58,906 nucleotides of DNA from Butyricicoccus sp. Marseille-Q5471 (GTDB taxonomy: Bacteria; Bacillota; Clostridia; Oscillospirales; Butyricicoccaceae). A model generated the notes under the pieces. It was given only the letters and a program-made list of their open reading frames with translations, was not told the DNA's origin and searched no databases. Shown piece by piece: positions 20,317 to 31,968 of this stretch. Position 1 is the stretch's first letter. Every line of letters starts with the position of its first letter. The stretch covers positions 1-58,906 of the forward strand of contig NZ_CATNVC010000012.1 in NCBI RefSeq assembly GCF_951230135.1, written 5' to 3'. Position numbers and translations under genes: made by a program.

Positions 20317-22389
20317 ATGAAAACAAAACGATGGGTGATCGCCGCGCCTGACGAAGCGCACGTGCGATTGCTGGCTCAAGACTGCGGCTTTGCACCGCTG
20401 ACGGCAGCCGTGCTTGCCGCCCGCGGAATCGAAACGCGTGAGCAGGCCGAAGCATATTTAAGCTGCGATCCGGCTGGGCTGCATGACCCCATGCTGCTGG
20501 CCGATATGGATAAGGCGGTTGATGCGATTCGAAGCGCGATTGCGCGGAAAGAACGCATCGTCGTCTATGGCGATTACGATGTGGACGGTGTCACTGCGAC
20601 CTGCACCTTGGTACATTATCTGCGCTCGATCGGGGCGGACTGCGCATACTATATCCCAAACCGGCTGAGCGAAGGCTACGGACTGTCAAACGCCGCAATG
20701 CAGCAACTTTATAACGAAGGGACACGCCTGCTTGTTACAGTGGATTCCGGCATCACGGCGGACGACGAAATCGCAGCCGCCCATGCGCTTGGGATGACCG
20801 TGGTTGTGACCGACCACCACGAATGCCATGAAATTCTGCCTGCGGCTGACGCGGTGGTGGATTACAAGCGGCGGGACTGCCGGTATCCGTTCCGTCATCT
20901 CGCCGGGGTGGGCGTGGCATTTAAACTGATATGCGCCCTTTCTGGCGATGCGGCTGCAGTGCTCGACCACTATGCCGACTTGGTTGCACTTGGCACGGTG
21001 GCTGATGTCATGCCGATTATCGGTGAAAACCGCATCATTGTCGCGGAAGGACTGCGCCGCATGGCGGATACGAAAAACCTCGGTCTGGAAATGCTGCTGC
21101 GCGAAGCGGGGATGAAGGGGAAACGGCTCACCAGCTCTACTATCAGCTTTGTGCTCGCACCGCGCATCAACGCCGCAGGACGCATGGGACAGGCGGAGCT
21201 TGCCGCCGAGCTGTTTCTGACGAGCGACCCTGTCCGCGCACAGGAGCTTGCATCGCTTCTTTGCGAACAGAACAAACAGCGGCAAAATGAAGAAAACCAG
21301 ATTTTGGAGCAGGCACTTGTCCGACTGCGTACCGAGTACAACCCACTAGAGGATAAAATCATTGTCTTGGCGGGCGAGGGCTGGCATCATGGCGTCATCG
21401 GCATTGTTTGCTCGCGCCTGTGCGACCGATACGGCTGCCCGGTCGTGCTCATCGCGCTGGATGATGGAATCGGCAAGGGCTCGGGTCGTTCGGTAAAGGG
21501 CTTTAACCTGTTTGAGGCGCTTTCTTCCTGTGAGGATTTGCTCGACAAATATGGTGGACACGAGCTTGCCGCAGGATTAACGATTGATGAAACGAACGTA
21601 TCCGATTTGCGTGAGCGTCTGCGCACCTTTGCAGATGAGCATGTGACGATGTCTGATTTGGTGCCGCAGCTGCATATTGTCTGCCCGATTCAGCCGGAGT
21701 GGATAAACGAGCAGAATATCATGGGACTGTCAGTGCTCGAGCCGTTCGGTATGCAGAACAGCCAACCGATTTTTTGCATGAATGATATGGTGGTTGAAGA
21801 GATTACGCCGATTTCAAGCGACCGTCATGTTCGGCTGACATTATCGAAGGACGGTGCGCGGTTTCAGGCGATGTTGTTTGGAACCGGTATGGGCGGACTC
21901 GGTTTTGTGCAGGGCAATATGGTCGATATTGCGTTTTATCTGGAAATCAATGAATTTCGCGGCCGCCGCACGGTGCAGCTGACCCTCAAGGATGTGCGCC
22001 TGAGCGAGTGCGAAAATATGGCCGATCAGAAGCTGCTGAATTTATATAACACCTATATGGCGGATGGCCCGCTGACCGCAAGGGAAGCGCGTGTGCTGCT
22101 GCCTGAACGCGCCGATTTGGTCGCGGTCTGGCGGCATGTTATCTGCCGCGCGGAGGCGGGGCGGCTGTCTGTGCCCTCAAATGCGCTTTCCAGACGCATC
22201 GCGTGGGAGAGCCGACGTGATATTAACATCGGACGGCTATTTGTCTGTCTCGACGTATTTTCCGAGTCTAGCCTGATCAGCTACCATTTTAGAGAGGGCA
22301 TGCTCAATATTATTCTCAAGCCTTACGAGGGTAAGGCTGACATATCCAAATCGGTTGTGCTGGCTACGCTGCAGAGCATGGCGGGGTGA
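20317..22389 (+). CDS. recJ: Single-stranded-DNA-specific exonuclease RecJ
   Basis: A 690-residue 5'-3' exonuclease of the DHH family, used in recombination repair and mismatch repair. Motifs seen are YGDYDVDGVTAT (about 85), the DHH motif VVTDHHECHE (about 165), a DHHA1-type part with GKGSGRSVKGFN and KYGGHELAAGLTI, and an OB-fold region near 510-580. A C-terminal extension of about 100 residues follows, common in Firmicutes RecJ. ATG start. It leads the classic clostridial run recJ-relA-dtd-MBL-hemZ. No apt gene, often found between recJ and relA, is present here. Confidence 0.96.
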   Translation: MKTKRWVIAAPDEAHVRLLAQDCGFAPLTAAVLAARGIETREQAEAYLSCDPAGLHDPMLLADMDKAVDAIRSAIARKERIVVYGDYDVDGVTATCTLVHYLRSIGADCAYYIPNRLSEGYGLSNAAMQQLYNEGTRLLVTVDSGITADDEIAAAHALGMTVVVTDHHECHEILPAADAVVDYKRRDCRYPFRHLAGVGVAFKLICALSGDAAAVLDHYADLVALGTVADVMPIIGENRIIVAEGLRRMADTKNLGLEMLLREAGMKGKRLTSSTISFVLAPRINAAGRMGQAELAAELFLTSDPVRAQELASLLCEQNKQRQNEENQILEQALVRLRTEYNPLEDKIIVLAGEGWHHGVIGIVCSRLCDRYGCPVVLIALDDGIGKGSGRSVKGFNLFEALSSCEDLLDKYGGHELAAGLTIDETNVSDLRERLRTFADEHVTMSDLVPQLHIVCPIQPEWINEQNIMGLSVLEPFGMQNSQPIFCMNDMVVEEITPISSDRHVRLTLSKDGARFQAMLFGTGMGGLGFVQGNMVDIAFYLEINEFRGRRTVQLTLKDVRLSECENMADQKLLNLYNTYMADGPLTAREARVLLPERADLVAVWRHVICRAEAGRLSVPSNALSRRIAWESRRDINIGRLFVCLDVFSESSLISYHFREGMLNIILKPYEGKADISKSVVLATLQSMAG

Positions 22390-22410
22390 CTGAGAATGGG
22401 GGAGACAACT

Positions 22411-24585
<2,175 letters not shown>

Positions 24586-24597
24586 GGAGAGCAAAGC

Positions 24598-25053
24598 ATG
24601 AGAGCACTGATTCAGCGCGTATCCCGCGCATCGGTCACCATCGCGGGCGAAACGCGCGGTGAAATCGGGCGGGGATTTCTCGTCCTGCTCGGCGTGACCG
24701 AGGGGGACACGCTGGAGGATGCGCAGTATCTGGCGGATAAAACGGTCAAGCTGCGCGTCTTTACAGATGAAAATGATAAAATGAATAAGGCGCTTGCCGA
24801 TGTTGGCGGCGGGATTTTGGTCGTGTCGCAGTTTACGCTGTACGGTGATTGCCGCAAGGGAAATCGGCCGAGCTTTATCGCCGCCGCGCGTCCGGAGACT
24901 GCCATTCCGCTCTATGAAGCCTTTATCGCCCGCTGCCGGCAAAGCGGCCTTGCGGTTGAAACAGGAGAATTCGGCGCGGATATGCAGGTGGATCTGCTCA
25001 ATGACGGGCCGGTGACTTTGTGGATGGATTCGGCGGAAATGCGCCAAAAGTAA
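24598..25053 (+). CDS. dtd: D-aminoacyl-tRNA deacylase
   Basis: A 151-residue enzyme that removes D-amino acids (and Gly) wrongly attached to tRNA. It has the diagnostic SQFTLYGD motif near residue 80 and the cis Gly-Pro motif NDGPVT near the C-terminus, along with the N-terminal [13 protein letters not shown]. Length is typical. It follows relA by 12 bases and is separated from the MBL gene by ten, so it is part of the recJ-relA operon. Confidence 0.97.
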   Translation: MRALIQRVSRASVTIAGETRGEIGRGFLVLLGVTEGDTLEDAQYLADKTVKLRVFTDENDKMNKALADVGGGILVVSQFTLYGDCRKGNRPSFIAAARPETAIPLYEAFIARCRQSGLAVETGEFGADMQVDLLNDGPVTLWMDSAEMRQK

Positions 25054-25063
25054 GGAGAATACT

Positions 25064-25696
25064 ATGAAAATTATGCAGCTTTGTGTTGGCATGGTCGGCA
25101 CCAATTGCTATATTGTTTACGACGAAGCGAGTCGTGAAGCCGCGGTCATCGACCCGGGCGACAACGCGGCATCTATTCTCAAGGCGATTCACGACGAAAA
25201 CCTTGCGGTCAAGTATGTGCTGCTGACCCACTGTCACTTTGACCATATTCTTGCCGCGCACGAGGTGCTGACGGCGACAGGGGCGCAGTATGTGGTGCCC
25301 GAGGGTGACGTTTGGCTGCTCGAGAAGAGCGCAATGGGAGAATTTCGTCCCTTTGCGAGCAGTTATGTGCGAGACGAGCCGGACATCCGCGCGGTCGAGG
25401 GCACCCAGGTGCAGTTCGGCGGTATGACGGCGGTTTATATGAATACCCCTGGCCATACCCCCGGCTCATCGGTCATCCGCATCGGTGACGCATTGTTCAC
25501 GGGTGACACGTTGTTCCGGCACGAGTGCGGCCGCTGCGATCTGGAGGGCGGTGACTTTCCGACCATGCTGCACTCGCTCAAGCGTCTGCACGATCTGGAG
25601 GGTGATTTTCAGGTGCTGCCCGGCCATGAAGGCTTGACCACACTGGAAGAGGAACGACAAATGAATCCTTATATGCGGCAGGCGACCGGACGATGA
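25064..25696 (+). CDS. Metallo-beta-lactamase-fold hydrolase, glyoxalase II-like
   Basis: A 210-residue protein with the binuclear metal motif THCHFDH (about residues 57-63), followed by NTPGHTPGS, FTGDTLF and LPGHEG, which supply the remaining metal ligands. It is close to the short YcbL/GloB-like hydrolases that cleave thioesters such as S-lactoylglutathione or related thiols; the substrate is not known. It lies between dtd and hemZ, an arrangement common in Clostridia. Its TGA stop overlaps the hemZ ATG by four bases. Confidence 0.9.
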   Translation: MKIMQLCVGMVGTNCYIVYDEASREAAVIDPGDNAASILKAIHDENLAVKYVLLTHCHFDHILAAHEVLTATGAQYVVPEGDVWLLEKSAMGEFRPFASSYVRDEPDIRAVEGTQVQFGGMTAVYMNTPGHTPGSSVIRIGDALFTGDTLFRHECGRCDLEGGDFPTMLHSLKRLHDLEGDFQVLPGHEGLTTLEEERQMNPYMRQATGR

Positions 25697-27150
25697 ACTA
25701 TACACTGGAAGGACATGACCTCAAGCATGCGGTCGAGGAGATGCTGTTTCATCTGCTGCCGACTGCGACGCTTGAGCGGGACGGACAGACGGACGGTGAC
25801 TTTTGCCGCAGTATTCTGTCCGAGGAGAACGGCGTGGCAACGGCACGTGCGCTTGTTTGCATAGACGGCGTTTCGCGGGAGGCAGAGCGTACGGCGGCAG
25901 TCGAGGGACTGTCGCCGATCGACCGCAAGCGCGCAGTTACCGAAATCATCAAAATGACCGTATATGATGCGGTTGTACCGGCGCTGCCGCAGCCGCCCGT
26001 TTGGGGCAGCCTGACCGGTGTGCGTCCGGCAAAGCTCGTGCGGGGATTGATCGAACGCGGCATGAGCCGCGGCGAAGCGGCATCCCATCTGCGCGAGCGC
26101 TTTTTTGTTTCGCCGGAGCGCACCGCACTGACTATTCGCGCGGCAGCGACGGCAATGGAGCTGGATCGTGAAATCGGTGAAAGCGATGTCTCGCTTTATG
26201 TCGGCATTCCGTTTTGCCCGTCGCGGTGCTATTACTGTTCGTTCGTTTCGGCAACGACGGCGCAGTCCGGACACCTAATCGAGCCCTACCTCGACACCCT
26301 GTGCCGCGAGATTGAAGAGACGGCCTCGCTGCTGCGCGAAACGGGTAAGCGGGTGCAGAGTATTTATATCGGCGGCGGCACACCGACTACGCTCGATGAA
26401 GTGCAACTTGCACGTTTGCTGGATGTTTTGCAGACTGGTTTCAAGTTTTCCAATCTGCGCGAATATACTGTGGAAGCCGGACGGCCGGATACCATCACGG
26501 CAGAAAAGCTTCGGGTGATGAAAGCCGCGGGTGTAAACCGCGTCAGCATCAATCCGCAGTCGATGGATGATGCGGTGCTTGCAAAGATTGGCCGCCGGCA
26601 CGGTGCGCAGGATGTGCTGCGCGCGTTTGCGCAGGCGCGGCAGGCGGGCTTTGACGAAATCAATATGGATGTCATTGCCGGACTGACCGGTGACACACCG
26701 CACAGCTTCGGCACAACGATTGACACGCTGATCGGTCTTGACCCGGAGAATATCACGGTGCATACGCTCGCGATCAAACGCGGCGCCGACTTGACTGACA
26801 AAGCAGCCGCGGCGGCGGAGCGGCAAAAGGTGTCCGGCATGCTTGATTATGCAGGTCACGCGCTTCAGACTGCCGGATATGGGCCATACTATCTATATCG
26901 GCAGAAGTTTACCGCAGGCGGGTTTGAAAATGTCGGTTGGTGCAAGCCGGGGACGGAGTGCTTCTACAACGTGGTCATGATGGAGGAACTGGGCACAATT
27001 TTGTCACTCGGTGCGGGCGGCGTGTCCAAACGCGTTGATCGGGATACCGGATGGATTGCCCGCGTGAATAATCCCAAGTATCCGCTCGAGTATATCGGTG
27101 CGGCCGACCGGCTGACGGCGGGCAAACGCAAGCTTCTGCTGCCCGAATGA
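25693..27150 (+). CDS. hemZ: Radical SAM coproporphyrinogen dehydrogenase HemZ
   Basis: A 485-residue radical SAM protein of the HemZ group. The iron-sulfur motif CPSRCYYC is near residue 177, after an N-terminal domain of about 160 residues specific to HemZ. GGGTPT (SAM-binding) and the downstream HemN-like core (MDDAVLAKIGRRH, FDEINMDVIAGL) are present. HemZ is annotated as oxygen-independent coproporphyrinogen III oxidase-like, though the role of many clostridial copies is unproven, and no other haem genes are in the window. It overlaps the MBL gene by ATGA. Confidence 0.93.
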   Translation: MNYTLEGHDLKHAVEEMLFHLLPTATLERDGQTDGDFCRSILSEENGVATARALVCIDGVSREAERTAAVEGLSPIDRKRAVTEIIKMTVYDAVVPALPQPPVWGSLTGVRPAKLVRGLIERGMSRGEAASHLRERFFVSPERTALTIRAAATAMELDREIGESDVSLYVGIPFCPSRCYYCSFVSATTAQSGHLIEPYLDTLCREIEETASLLRETGKRVQSIYIGGGTPTTLDEVQLARLLDVLQTGFKFSNLREYTVEAGRPDTITAEKLRVMKAAGVNRVSINPQSMDDAVLAKIGRRHGAQDVLRAFAQARQAGFDEINMDVIAGLTGDTPHSFGTTIDTLIGLDPENITVHTLAIKRGADLTDKAAAAAERQKVSGMLDYAGHALQTAGYGPYYLYRQKFTAGGFENVGWCKPGTECFYNVVMMEELGTILSLGAGGVSKRVDRDTGWIARVNNPKYPLEYIGAADRLTAGKRKLLLPE

Positions 27151-27166
27151 GAAAGGAGGCCAGCTT

Positions 27167-28090
27167 ATGGCTGAATTCACATTAAAGTATATCAATCACC
27201 ATGCGCTCCGCGACCCGGCGGCTTTCATCGGGGAGAGTGAGCAGCATTATCGCAATCAAGTGGCTGCGGTTGCGGATGAGGTTGCTGAAAACAGCGTTCA
27301 GAAGCCCATCGTGCTGCTGAACGGTCCTTCGTCCAGCGGTAAAACAACCACGAACGACCGCTTATGCAAAGCGCTCGAACAGCGGGGCATTCATGCGGAG
27401 ACCATCTCGATGGACGACTATTACCGCACGGTCGGCACGTATGAGATTCCGGCGGACGGAGAAAACGGCGTGCCGGATTTGGAATCGCCCGAATGCATGA
27501 ATCTCCCGCTGCTGAGCGAGCATTTATCACAGCTCGTCGCAGGGGAGGAAATTAAGGTACCGCGGTTTGACTTTGAAACGCGTACCTTTATTCCCAACAC
27601 GCGTGCGCTGCGCCTTGATCCGGATGAAGTTGTGCTGATTGAAGGCATTCATGCGTTCAACCCGGTGATCATGGGCGATTTGGCGCACGCGGCCACCGGT
27701 GTTTTTTTATCCGTGGCGAGCAGCGTCATCCCGCAGGAGGGGGCACGGCTCGAGCCGTATATGCTCCGGTTCCTGCGCCGTGCGATGCGTGACAGCCTGT
27801 TCCGCAACTCTCCGGTAGAGGACACACTGCGCCAGTGGAAATCAGTGCGCCGCGGCGAAAGTCTGTATATTTCGCCCTATTACGGACGTGCAAACCTGAC
27901 AGTTGACACCTTTTTGCCGTACGAAATATGTGTTTTAGCTGAAAAATTAAGAAATTCACTAAAAAGCAAGGAAATGGAACTGGAAAATGCGGATTTGGGG
28001 CCGGTTTACTCGATTCTTCCTGATATTGAACCGATAGAGTATAAGAATATCATTCCTGCAGATTCGGTTTTACACGAATTTATCGGTTGA
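27167..28090 (+). CDS. Uridine kinase/phosphoribulokinase-family nucleoside kinase
   Basis: A 307-residue P-loop kinase with Walker A NGPSSSGKTT near residue 50, SMDDYYR (substrate and Mg contact) and VVLIEGIHAFNP. This matches the clostridial nucleoside kinase family that often follows a TGS-like domain. This copy has only a short N-terminal lead and no TGS domain. It probably phosphorylates uridine/cytidine or a related nucleoside. It starts 16 bases after hemZ with AAAGGAGG upstream. Confidence 0.88.
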   Translation: MAEFTLKYINHHALRDPAAFIGESEQHYRNQVAAVADEVAENSVQKPIVLLNGPSSSGKTTTNDRLCKALEQRGIHAETISMDDYYRTVGTYEIPADGENGVPDLESPECMNLPLLSEHLSQLVAGEEIKVPRFDFETRTFIPNTRALRLDPDEVVLIEGIHAFNPVIMGDLAHAATGVFLSVASSVIPQEGARLEPYMLRFLRRAMRDSLFRNSPVEDTLRQWKSVRRGESLYISPYYGRANLTVDTFLPYEICVLAEKLRNSLKSKEMELENADLGPVYSILPDIEPIEYKNIIPADSVLHEFIG

Positions 28091-28115
28091 AACCCCTTGT
28101 AAAATGCGATATTTC

Positions 28116-28144
28116 TTGCTTTTTGGAAGGTGCTGGTTTATAAT
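28116..28144 (+). promoter_or_regulatory. Sigma-A promoter for the zinc-ribbon gene
   Basis: TTGCTT (28116-28121), 17 bases, TATAAT (28139-28144), 45 bases upstream of the ATG at 28190. Confidence 0.75.
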
Positions 28145-28189
28145 AATGCCGATATGGCGGAGAACCGCCTGCTGAAAGGAGCGGGAACG

Positions 28190-28582
28190 ATGGACGCAAA
28201 GGTACAGACGTTTTTGAATAAGATGAAGGTCGTTGCCAACAGGACCAGTCAGGCGGCCGGACGCGCAGCGGATGTTGCGGGCAAAAAAGCGACCGAAATT
28301 GCGCAGGCGACTAAAATCAATCTGCAGATTTTTGATCTGAACACAGAATGCGAAATTCTTTATAAAGAAATCGGAAAAATGGTGTACGATGTGCACCAGG
28401 GCTTTGAAGTGCCGAGTGAAGATATGGATGCTCGGATGGAAACGCTGGACGAAAAGCAGGCCAAAATCGCCGCCCTGCGTGACGAATTGGCGGGAATGAA
28501 GTCGATTGTTATCTGCTCTGCCTGCGGTAAACAGTGCAGCAAGGAGGATTCCTTCTGCCCGGGATGCGGCAGTGCGCTTTGA
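28190..28582 (+). CDS. Zinc-ribbon protein with helical N-terminus
   Basis: A 130-residue protein of unknown function. The first 100 residues are helical and charged, with a probable coiled coil (EDMDARMETLDEKQAKIAAL). The end is a four-Cys zinc ribbon, CSACGKQ then CPGCGSAL. A longer frame begins at 28130, but the ATG at 28190 is preceded by AAAGGAG. It has its own promoter and sits just before spoVB. Similar small zinc-ribbon proteins are common in Clostridia and are not characterised. Confidence 0.75.
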   Translation: MDAKVQTFLNKMKVVANRTSQAAGRAADVAGKKATEIAQATKINLQIFDLNTECEILYKEIGKMVYDVHQGFEVPSEDMDARMETLDEKQAKIAALRDELAGMKSIVICSACGKQCSKEDSFCPGCGSAL

Positions 28583-28648
28583 GTGTGAATATTTCCGCGC
28601 GCCCGACCATACGGTGAGACAAAACAATAAACGAAGGGCGGGCATATT

Positions 28649-30268
28649 TTGCAGCGAAAAAAACAGAATTTTATAGAAGGTGCGTTTATCCTGCTGCTGG
28701 CCAACCTGCTGGTCAAGGTAATTGGCGCCCTGTTTCAGGTGCCGCTCAAAAACCTGATCGGTGCAGATTTTCCGGCCTTTGGTCTGTTCAGTATTGCATA
28801 CCGCATTTATATCGCAATGCTGGTCATTTCTACGGTGGGACTGCCGGCTTCGCTCTCTAAAATGGTGGCGGAGGCTACCGCACTTGGCAGAGAACATGAG
28901 GTACGCCGCATTGTTCGCGTTGCAGCCGCTATTTTTGTGCCGCTTGGTGCAGTCAGCTCTCTAGTTCTCTTTTTCGGTGCGGGGCCAATCTCGGAAATGA
29001 TGCACAACGCCGACGTGCGCCTGTCGCTGATGGCGATTGCACCGTCGGTACTGATGGTTTCCATTCTCTCGGTTTATCGCGGCTATTATCAGGGACGATC
29101 CAACATGGTGCCCACCGCAGTGTCGCAGGTAATCGAAGCGATCGGCAAGCTGTTTGTCGGCCTCGGCTGCGCATATTTCGCAATGGGGCATGGCATGAGC
29201 GCACCTGTCGTTGCGGCAATGACCGTGCTTGGCGTTACCATGGGTGAGGTTGTTGCAGCACTTTATATGATTGTGCAGGGAATGCTGAACACCCGCCGCG
29301 CGCACAAGGTGGTCGCCCTGAGCGACGCGGTGCGGCCTACGGGCGCACTGTGTAAGACCCTGCTGTCACTGACGATTCCGATTACGATCAGCTCAGCGGT
29401 CATGAGTGTCACCGACCTGATCGATGCAACGGTCATCGTATTCCGCTTGCAGGATGCGTTCGGCATGACGCAGGACGCGGCCAACACGGTTTACGGTGTT
29501 TATACCGGCATGGCGGTGAATTTCTTTAACTTGCCGCAAACGCTGATTACCGCGTTGTCCGTCAGCGTGCTGCCGACGATTGCGGCAGCGAATATCAGCC
29601 AGAATTTTACCAAGGTATCCCGTACAATGGCAACAACATTCCGCATGACCATGCTGATTACGCTGCCGGCGGGCGCGGGGTTCCTGATTCTGAGTCAGCC
29701 GATTCTGCGACTGCTGTATTCGTCGGATACCGTGCTCGGCGGACAGCTGTTGGCGATTCTGGGCGTGGCAGTGCCGTTTGTAGCAATTGTGGCGATTACC
29801 AATGCCATGCTGCAGGCGCTCGGCCGAGCGGATTTGCCGCTGATTTCCATGTTTCTCGGTGCGCTTGTTAAGTTGTTTGCCGACTATTACCTGCTCGGTC
29901 ACCCGAGCATTCAAATCGCAGGTGCGCCCATCAGCACCGTGCTGTGCTACGCGCTGATTGCGGCGATTAATCTGTTCCACATCGGCAGGCTGACACATGC
30001 GCTGCCGCCGTTGGGCAAAACTCTGGTGCGTCCGCTCGCGGCGACGATTGGCATGAGCGCGGCGACACTCATCACGTTCCGCGTGTTGACCAATCTGCTT
30101 GGCGCCGCACCCGCTTCTGCTGCGGATAAACTGATTACCGTGTTCAGTATTGCGGTTGCAGGTGTGGTCTATGTCCTGCTGCTGCTGGGGCTGCGTGCGG
30201 TCGATCGGGAGGATGTCACACTGCTTCCGCAGGGTGAAAAAATTGCAAATCTGCTTCGGTTGAAGTAA
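28649..30268 (+). CDS. spoVB: SpoVB/YabM-like lipid II flippase-superfamily membrane protein
   Basis: A 539-residue polytopic protein (about 14 helices) of the MOP/MATE-like polysaccharide exporter superfamily. It has the typical start FIEGAFILLLANLLVKVIGA, PLKNLIG and GLPASLSKMVAE. SpoVB acts in spore cortex peptidoglycan assembly; the paralogues YabM and YtgP flip polysaccharide precursors or lipid II. Being followed by mazG, rqcP, yabP, yabQ and divIC, it occupies the position of Bacillus yabM, so the exact orthologue (SpoVB or YabM) is unsettled. The start is a TTG, with GAAGGGCGGG upstream. Confidence 0.88.
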   Translation: MQRKKQNFIEGAFILLLANLLVKVIGALFQVPLKNLIGADFPAFGLFSIAYRIYIAMLVISTVGLPASLSKMVAEATALGREHEVRRIVRVAAAIFVPLGAVSSLVLFFGAGPISEMMHNADVRLSLMAIAPSVLMVSILSVYRGYYQGRSNMVPTAVSQVIEAIGKLFVGLGCAYFAMGHGMSAPVVAAMTVLGVTMGEVVAALYMIVQGMLNTRRAHKVVALSDAVRPTGALCKTLLSLTIPITISSAVMSVTDLIDATVIVFRLQDAFGMTQDAANTVYGVYTGMAVNFFNLPQTLITALSVSVLPTIAAANISQNFTKVSRTMATTFRMTMLITLPAGAGFLILSQPILRLLYSSDTVLGGQLLAILGVAVPFVAIVAITNAMLQALGRADLPLISMFLGALVKLFADYYLLGHPSIQIAGAPISTVLCYALIAAINLFHIGRLTHALPPLGKTLVRPLAATIGMSAATLITFRVLTNLLGAAPASAADKLITVFSIAVAGVVYVLLLLGLRAVDREDVTLLPQGEKIANLLRLK

Positions 30269-30285
30269 AATAGGAAGTCTGATTC

Positions 30286-31074
30286 ATGGTAGAATTTAAA
30301 CAAAAAGAACAATATAACTTTGACGATTTGCTCCGCATTATGGAGTTGCTGCGCGCTCCGGGCGGCTGCCCGTGGGATCGTGAGCAGAATCATCACAGCA
30401 TCCGCCGAAATTTCATTGAAGAGACATATGAGGTCTGCGAGGCCATTGACGATGAGGATACGGAGCATCTCAAAGAAGAACTGGGTGACGTGCTGCTGCA
30501 GGTCGTGTTCCATACTGAGATTGAGCGGGAACAGGGCAGCTTTGATATTGACGACGTGTGCGACGGAATCTGCAAAAAGCTGATTTTCCGGCATCCGCAT
30601 ATTTTTTCCGATACGCAGGCGGACACTGCAGCCGAGGTGCTGCGTAATTGGGAGCAGCTCAAGCAGGTAGAGAAGAACCAGCAGACGGCAACCGACACGC
30701 TGCAAAGCGTGGCGCGCAGCCTACCTGGTCTCATCCGTGCGGAAAAGCTGCAGAAAAAGGCAGCTAAGGTCGGCTTCGACTGGGATGAAGTTTCCGGTGC
30801 GATGGAAAAGGTGGATGAAGAACTGGATGAACTGCGCCGTGCGATGCATGGCGACGGCGACCCGGAAGAGGAATTCGGCGATTTGCTGTTCGCGGCGGTC
30901 AATGTGTCGCGTTTCTTAAAAATTGACCCTGAACATGCGATGGAAAAGGCCTGCAACAAGTTTACCGCGCGCTTTGCCGCGATGGAACAGCGGGCGGAAC
31001 AAGAGGGCAAGGCGCTGTCCGATCTGTCTTTGACAGAGCTGGATGAGCTTTGGAATACAATAAAAAAGGTATAA
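30286..31074 (+). CDS. mazG: Nucleoside triphosphate pyrophosphohydrolase MazG
   Basis: A 262-residue two-domain MazG that hydrolyses non-canonical NTPs to NMP and PPi. The first domain has APGGCPWDREQ, RRNFIEETYEVCEAID and EELGDVLLQVVFH with the Mg-binding EExxE/ExxD pattern. The second repeats it more weakly (EKVDEELDELRRA, EEEFGDLLFAAVNVSRFL). It lies 18 bases after spoVB and 14 before hup. In Bacillus the counterpart is yabN, which carries an extra methylase domain; this one lacks that domain. Confidence 0.95.
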   Translation: MVEFKQKEQYNFDDLLRIMELLRAPGGCPWDREQNHHSIRRNFIEETYEVCEAIDDEDTEHLKEELGDVLLQVVFHTEIEREQGSFDIDDVCDGICKKLIFRHPHIFSDTQADTAAEVLRNWEQLKQVEKNQQTATDTLQSVARSLPGLIRAEKLQKKAAKVGFDWDEVSGAMEKVDEELDELRRAMHGDGDPEEEFGDLLFAAVNVSRFLKIDPEHAMEKACNKFTARFAAMEQRAEQEGKALSDLSLTELDELWNTIKKV

Positions 31075-31088
31075 ACGGAGGTTTCAAC

Positions 31089-31367
31089 ATGAAGAAAAGC
31101 GAATTTGTGACACTGGTAGCAGAAAAAACCGGCCTGTCTAAGAAAGATACCGAGAAGACAATTGATGCAGTTTTCACCGCTATGGGCGATGTGATGGCTG
31201 AGGGAGATAAGCTGCAGATGAGTGGCTTTGGCACGTTTGAGACAAAGACGCGCGCTGCTCGCACCGGCCACAATCCGCGTACGGGTGATGCGATTGAAAT
31301 CGCTGCAGCGAACATTCCTGTATTCAAGCCCAGCAAGACGCTGAAGGATAAAGTGGACGCTAAGTGA
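31089..31367 (+). CDS. hup: Histone-like DNA-binding protein HU
   Basis: A 92-residue nucleoid protein that bends DNA as a dimer. It shows MKKSEFVTLVAEKTGLSKKD, the GFGTFE strand, the DNA-clamping arm ARTGHNPRTGDAIEI and the FKPSK end. The start at 31089 is preceded by ACGGAGG. Upstream in-frame codons overlap mazG and are unlikely to be used. Its GTGA stop overlaps the start of rqcP, so the two are coupled. A hup gene at this position is not part of the Bacillus yab series, although HU often lies near mazG in Clostridia. Confidence 0.97.
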   Translation: MKKSEFVTLVAEKTGLSKKDTEKTIDAVFTAMGDVMAEGDKLQMSGFGTFETKTRAARTGHNPRTGDAIEIAAANIPVFKPSKTLKDKVDAK

Positions 31368-31606
31368 GACTGGATAAATATCTCAAGGTTTCCCGGCTGA
31401 TTAAGCGCCGCACCGTCGCCAATGACGCGTGTGACGCGGCACGTATCACGGTCAACGATAAGCCTGCAAAGGCCTCTTATCAAGTCAAGACCGGCGATAT
31501 CATCGAGATCGCGTTCGGACAGCGAAGCGTGAAGGTGGAGGTGCTCGAAATAGCTGAGCACGCCCTCAAGGCCGATGCGGCCGGTATGTACCGAGAAGTG
31601 CAGTAA
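31364..31606 (+). CDS. rqcP: S4-domain RNA-binding protein RqcP (YabO)
   Basis: An 80-residue S4 protein: RLDKYLKVSRLIKRRTVANDACDAARITVNDKPAKAS (quoted in fragments) is the typical RqcP/HslR block. RqcP works with RqcH to add alanine tails to nascent chains on obstructed 50S subunits in ribosome-associated quality control. It uses a GTG start that overlaps the hup stop. RqcH itself is not in this window. The gene is followed by a strong terminator. Confidence 0.93.
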   Translation: MRLDKYLKVSRLIKRRTVANDACDAARITVNDKPAKASYQVKTGDIIEIAFGQRSVKVEVLEIAEHALKADAAGMYREVQ

Positions 31607-31610
31607 TAAA

Positions 31611-31654
31611 ACATCCCGCTCATTCGTATGCTGAATGGAGCGGGATGTTTTTTT
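31611..31654 (+). terminator. Intrinsic terminator after rqcP
   Basis: ACATCCCGCTCATTC (31611-31625) pairs with GAATGGAGCGGGATGT (31633-31648), one base bulged, followed by seven T residues. It separates mazG-hup-rqcP from the sporulation genes yabP and yabQ, which suits separate regulation of those genes. Confidence 0.9.
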
Positions 31655-31679
31655 ATTTGCAAACGGGAGGTCGTAATAC

Positions 31680-31964
31680 ATGGCAGGCGAAGAAATGAAG
31701 CGCGATATGCCGCACAGCATAATTATTGAAGGCAGAGAAAAGATGACAGTATCCGGCGTGGTTGATGTCCAGAGCTTTGATGAAGAGCAGATTATGCTTG
31801 AAACCGTGCGCGGTATGCTGGTCGTGCGCGGACAGGGACTGCACGTGGAGCGGCTGCAGCTGGAAGCGGGTGAGCTGATTGTGCTGGGCGAGGTGGGCTG
31901 TCTGGAGTACGATGACAGCGTTCAGCCGCGAGGCGGCATGTTCGCACGGCTGTTCGGAAGGTGA
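31680..31964 (+). CDS. yabP: Sporulation protein YabP
   Basis: A 94-residue protein with the YabP/YqfC-family pattern: PHSIIIEGREKMTVSGVVDVQSFDEEQI (quoted in part) and LHVERLQLEAGELIVLGEV. YabP is needed for efficient sporulation in Bacillus, acting in the mother cell with YabQ at the forespore membrane. It starts 26 bases after the terminator, so its own promoter must lie in or close to 31607-31679. I could not assign a clear sigma-E site there. yabQ follows after four bases. Confidence 0.93.
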   Translation: MAGEEMKRDMPHSIIIEGREKMTVSGVVDVQSFDEEQIMLETVRGMLVVRGQGLHVERLQLEAGELIVLGEVGCLEYDDSVQPRGGMFARLFGR

Positions 31965-31968
31965 GGCC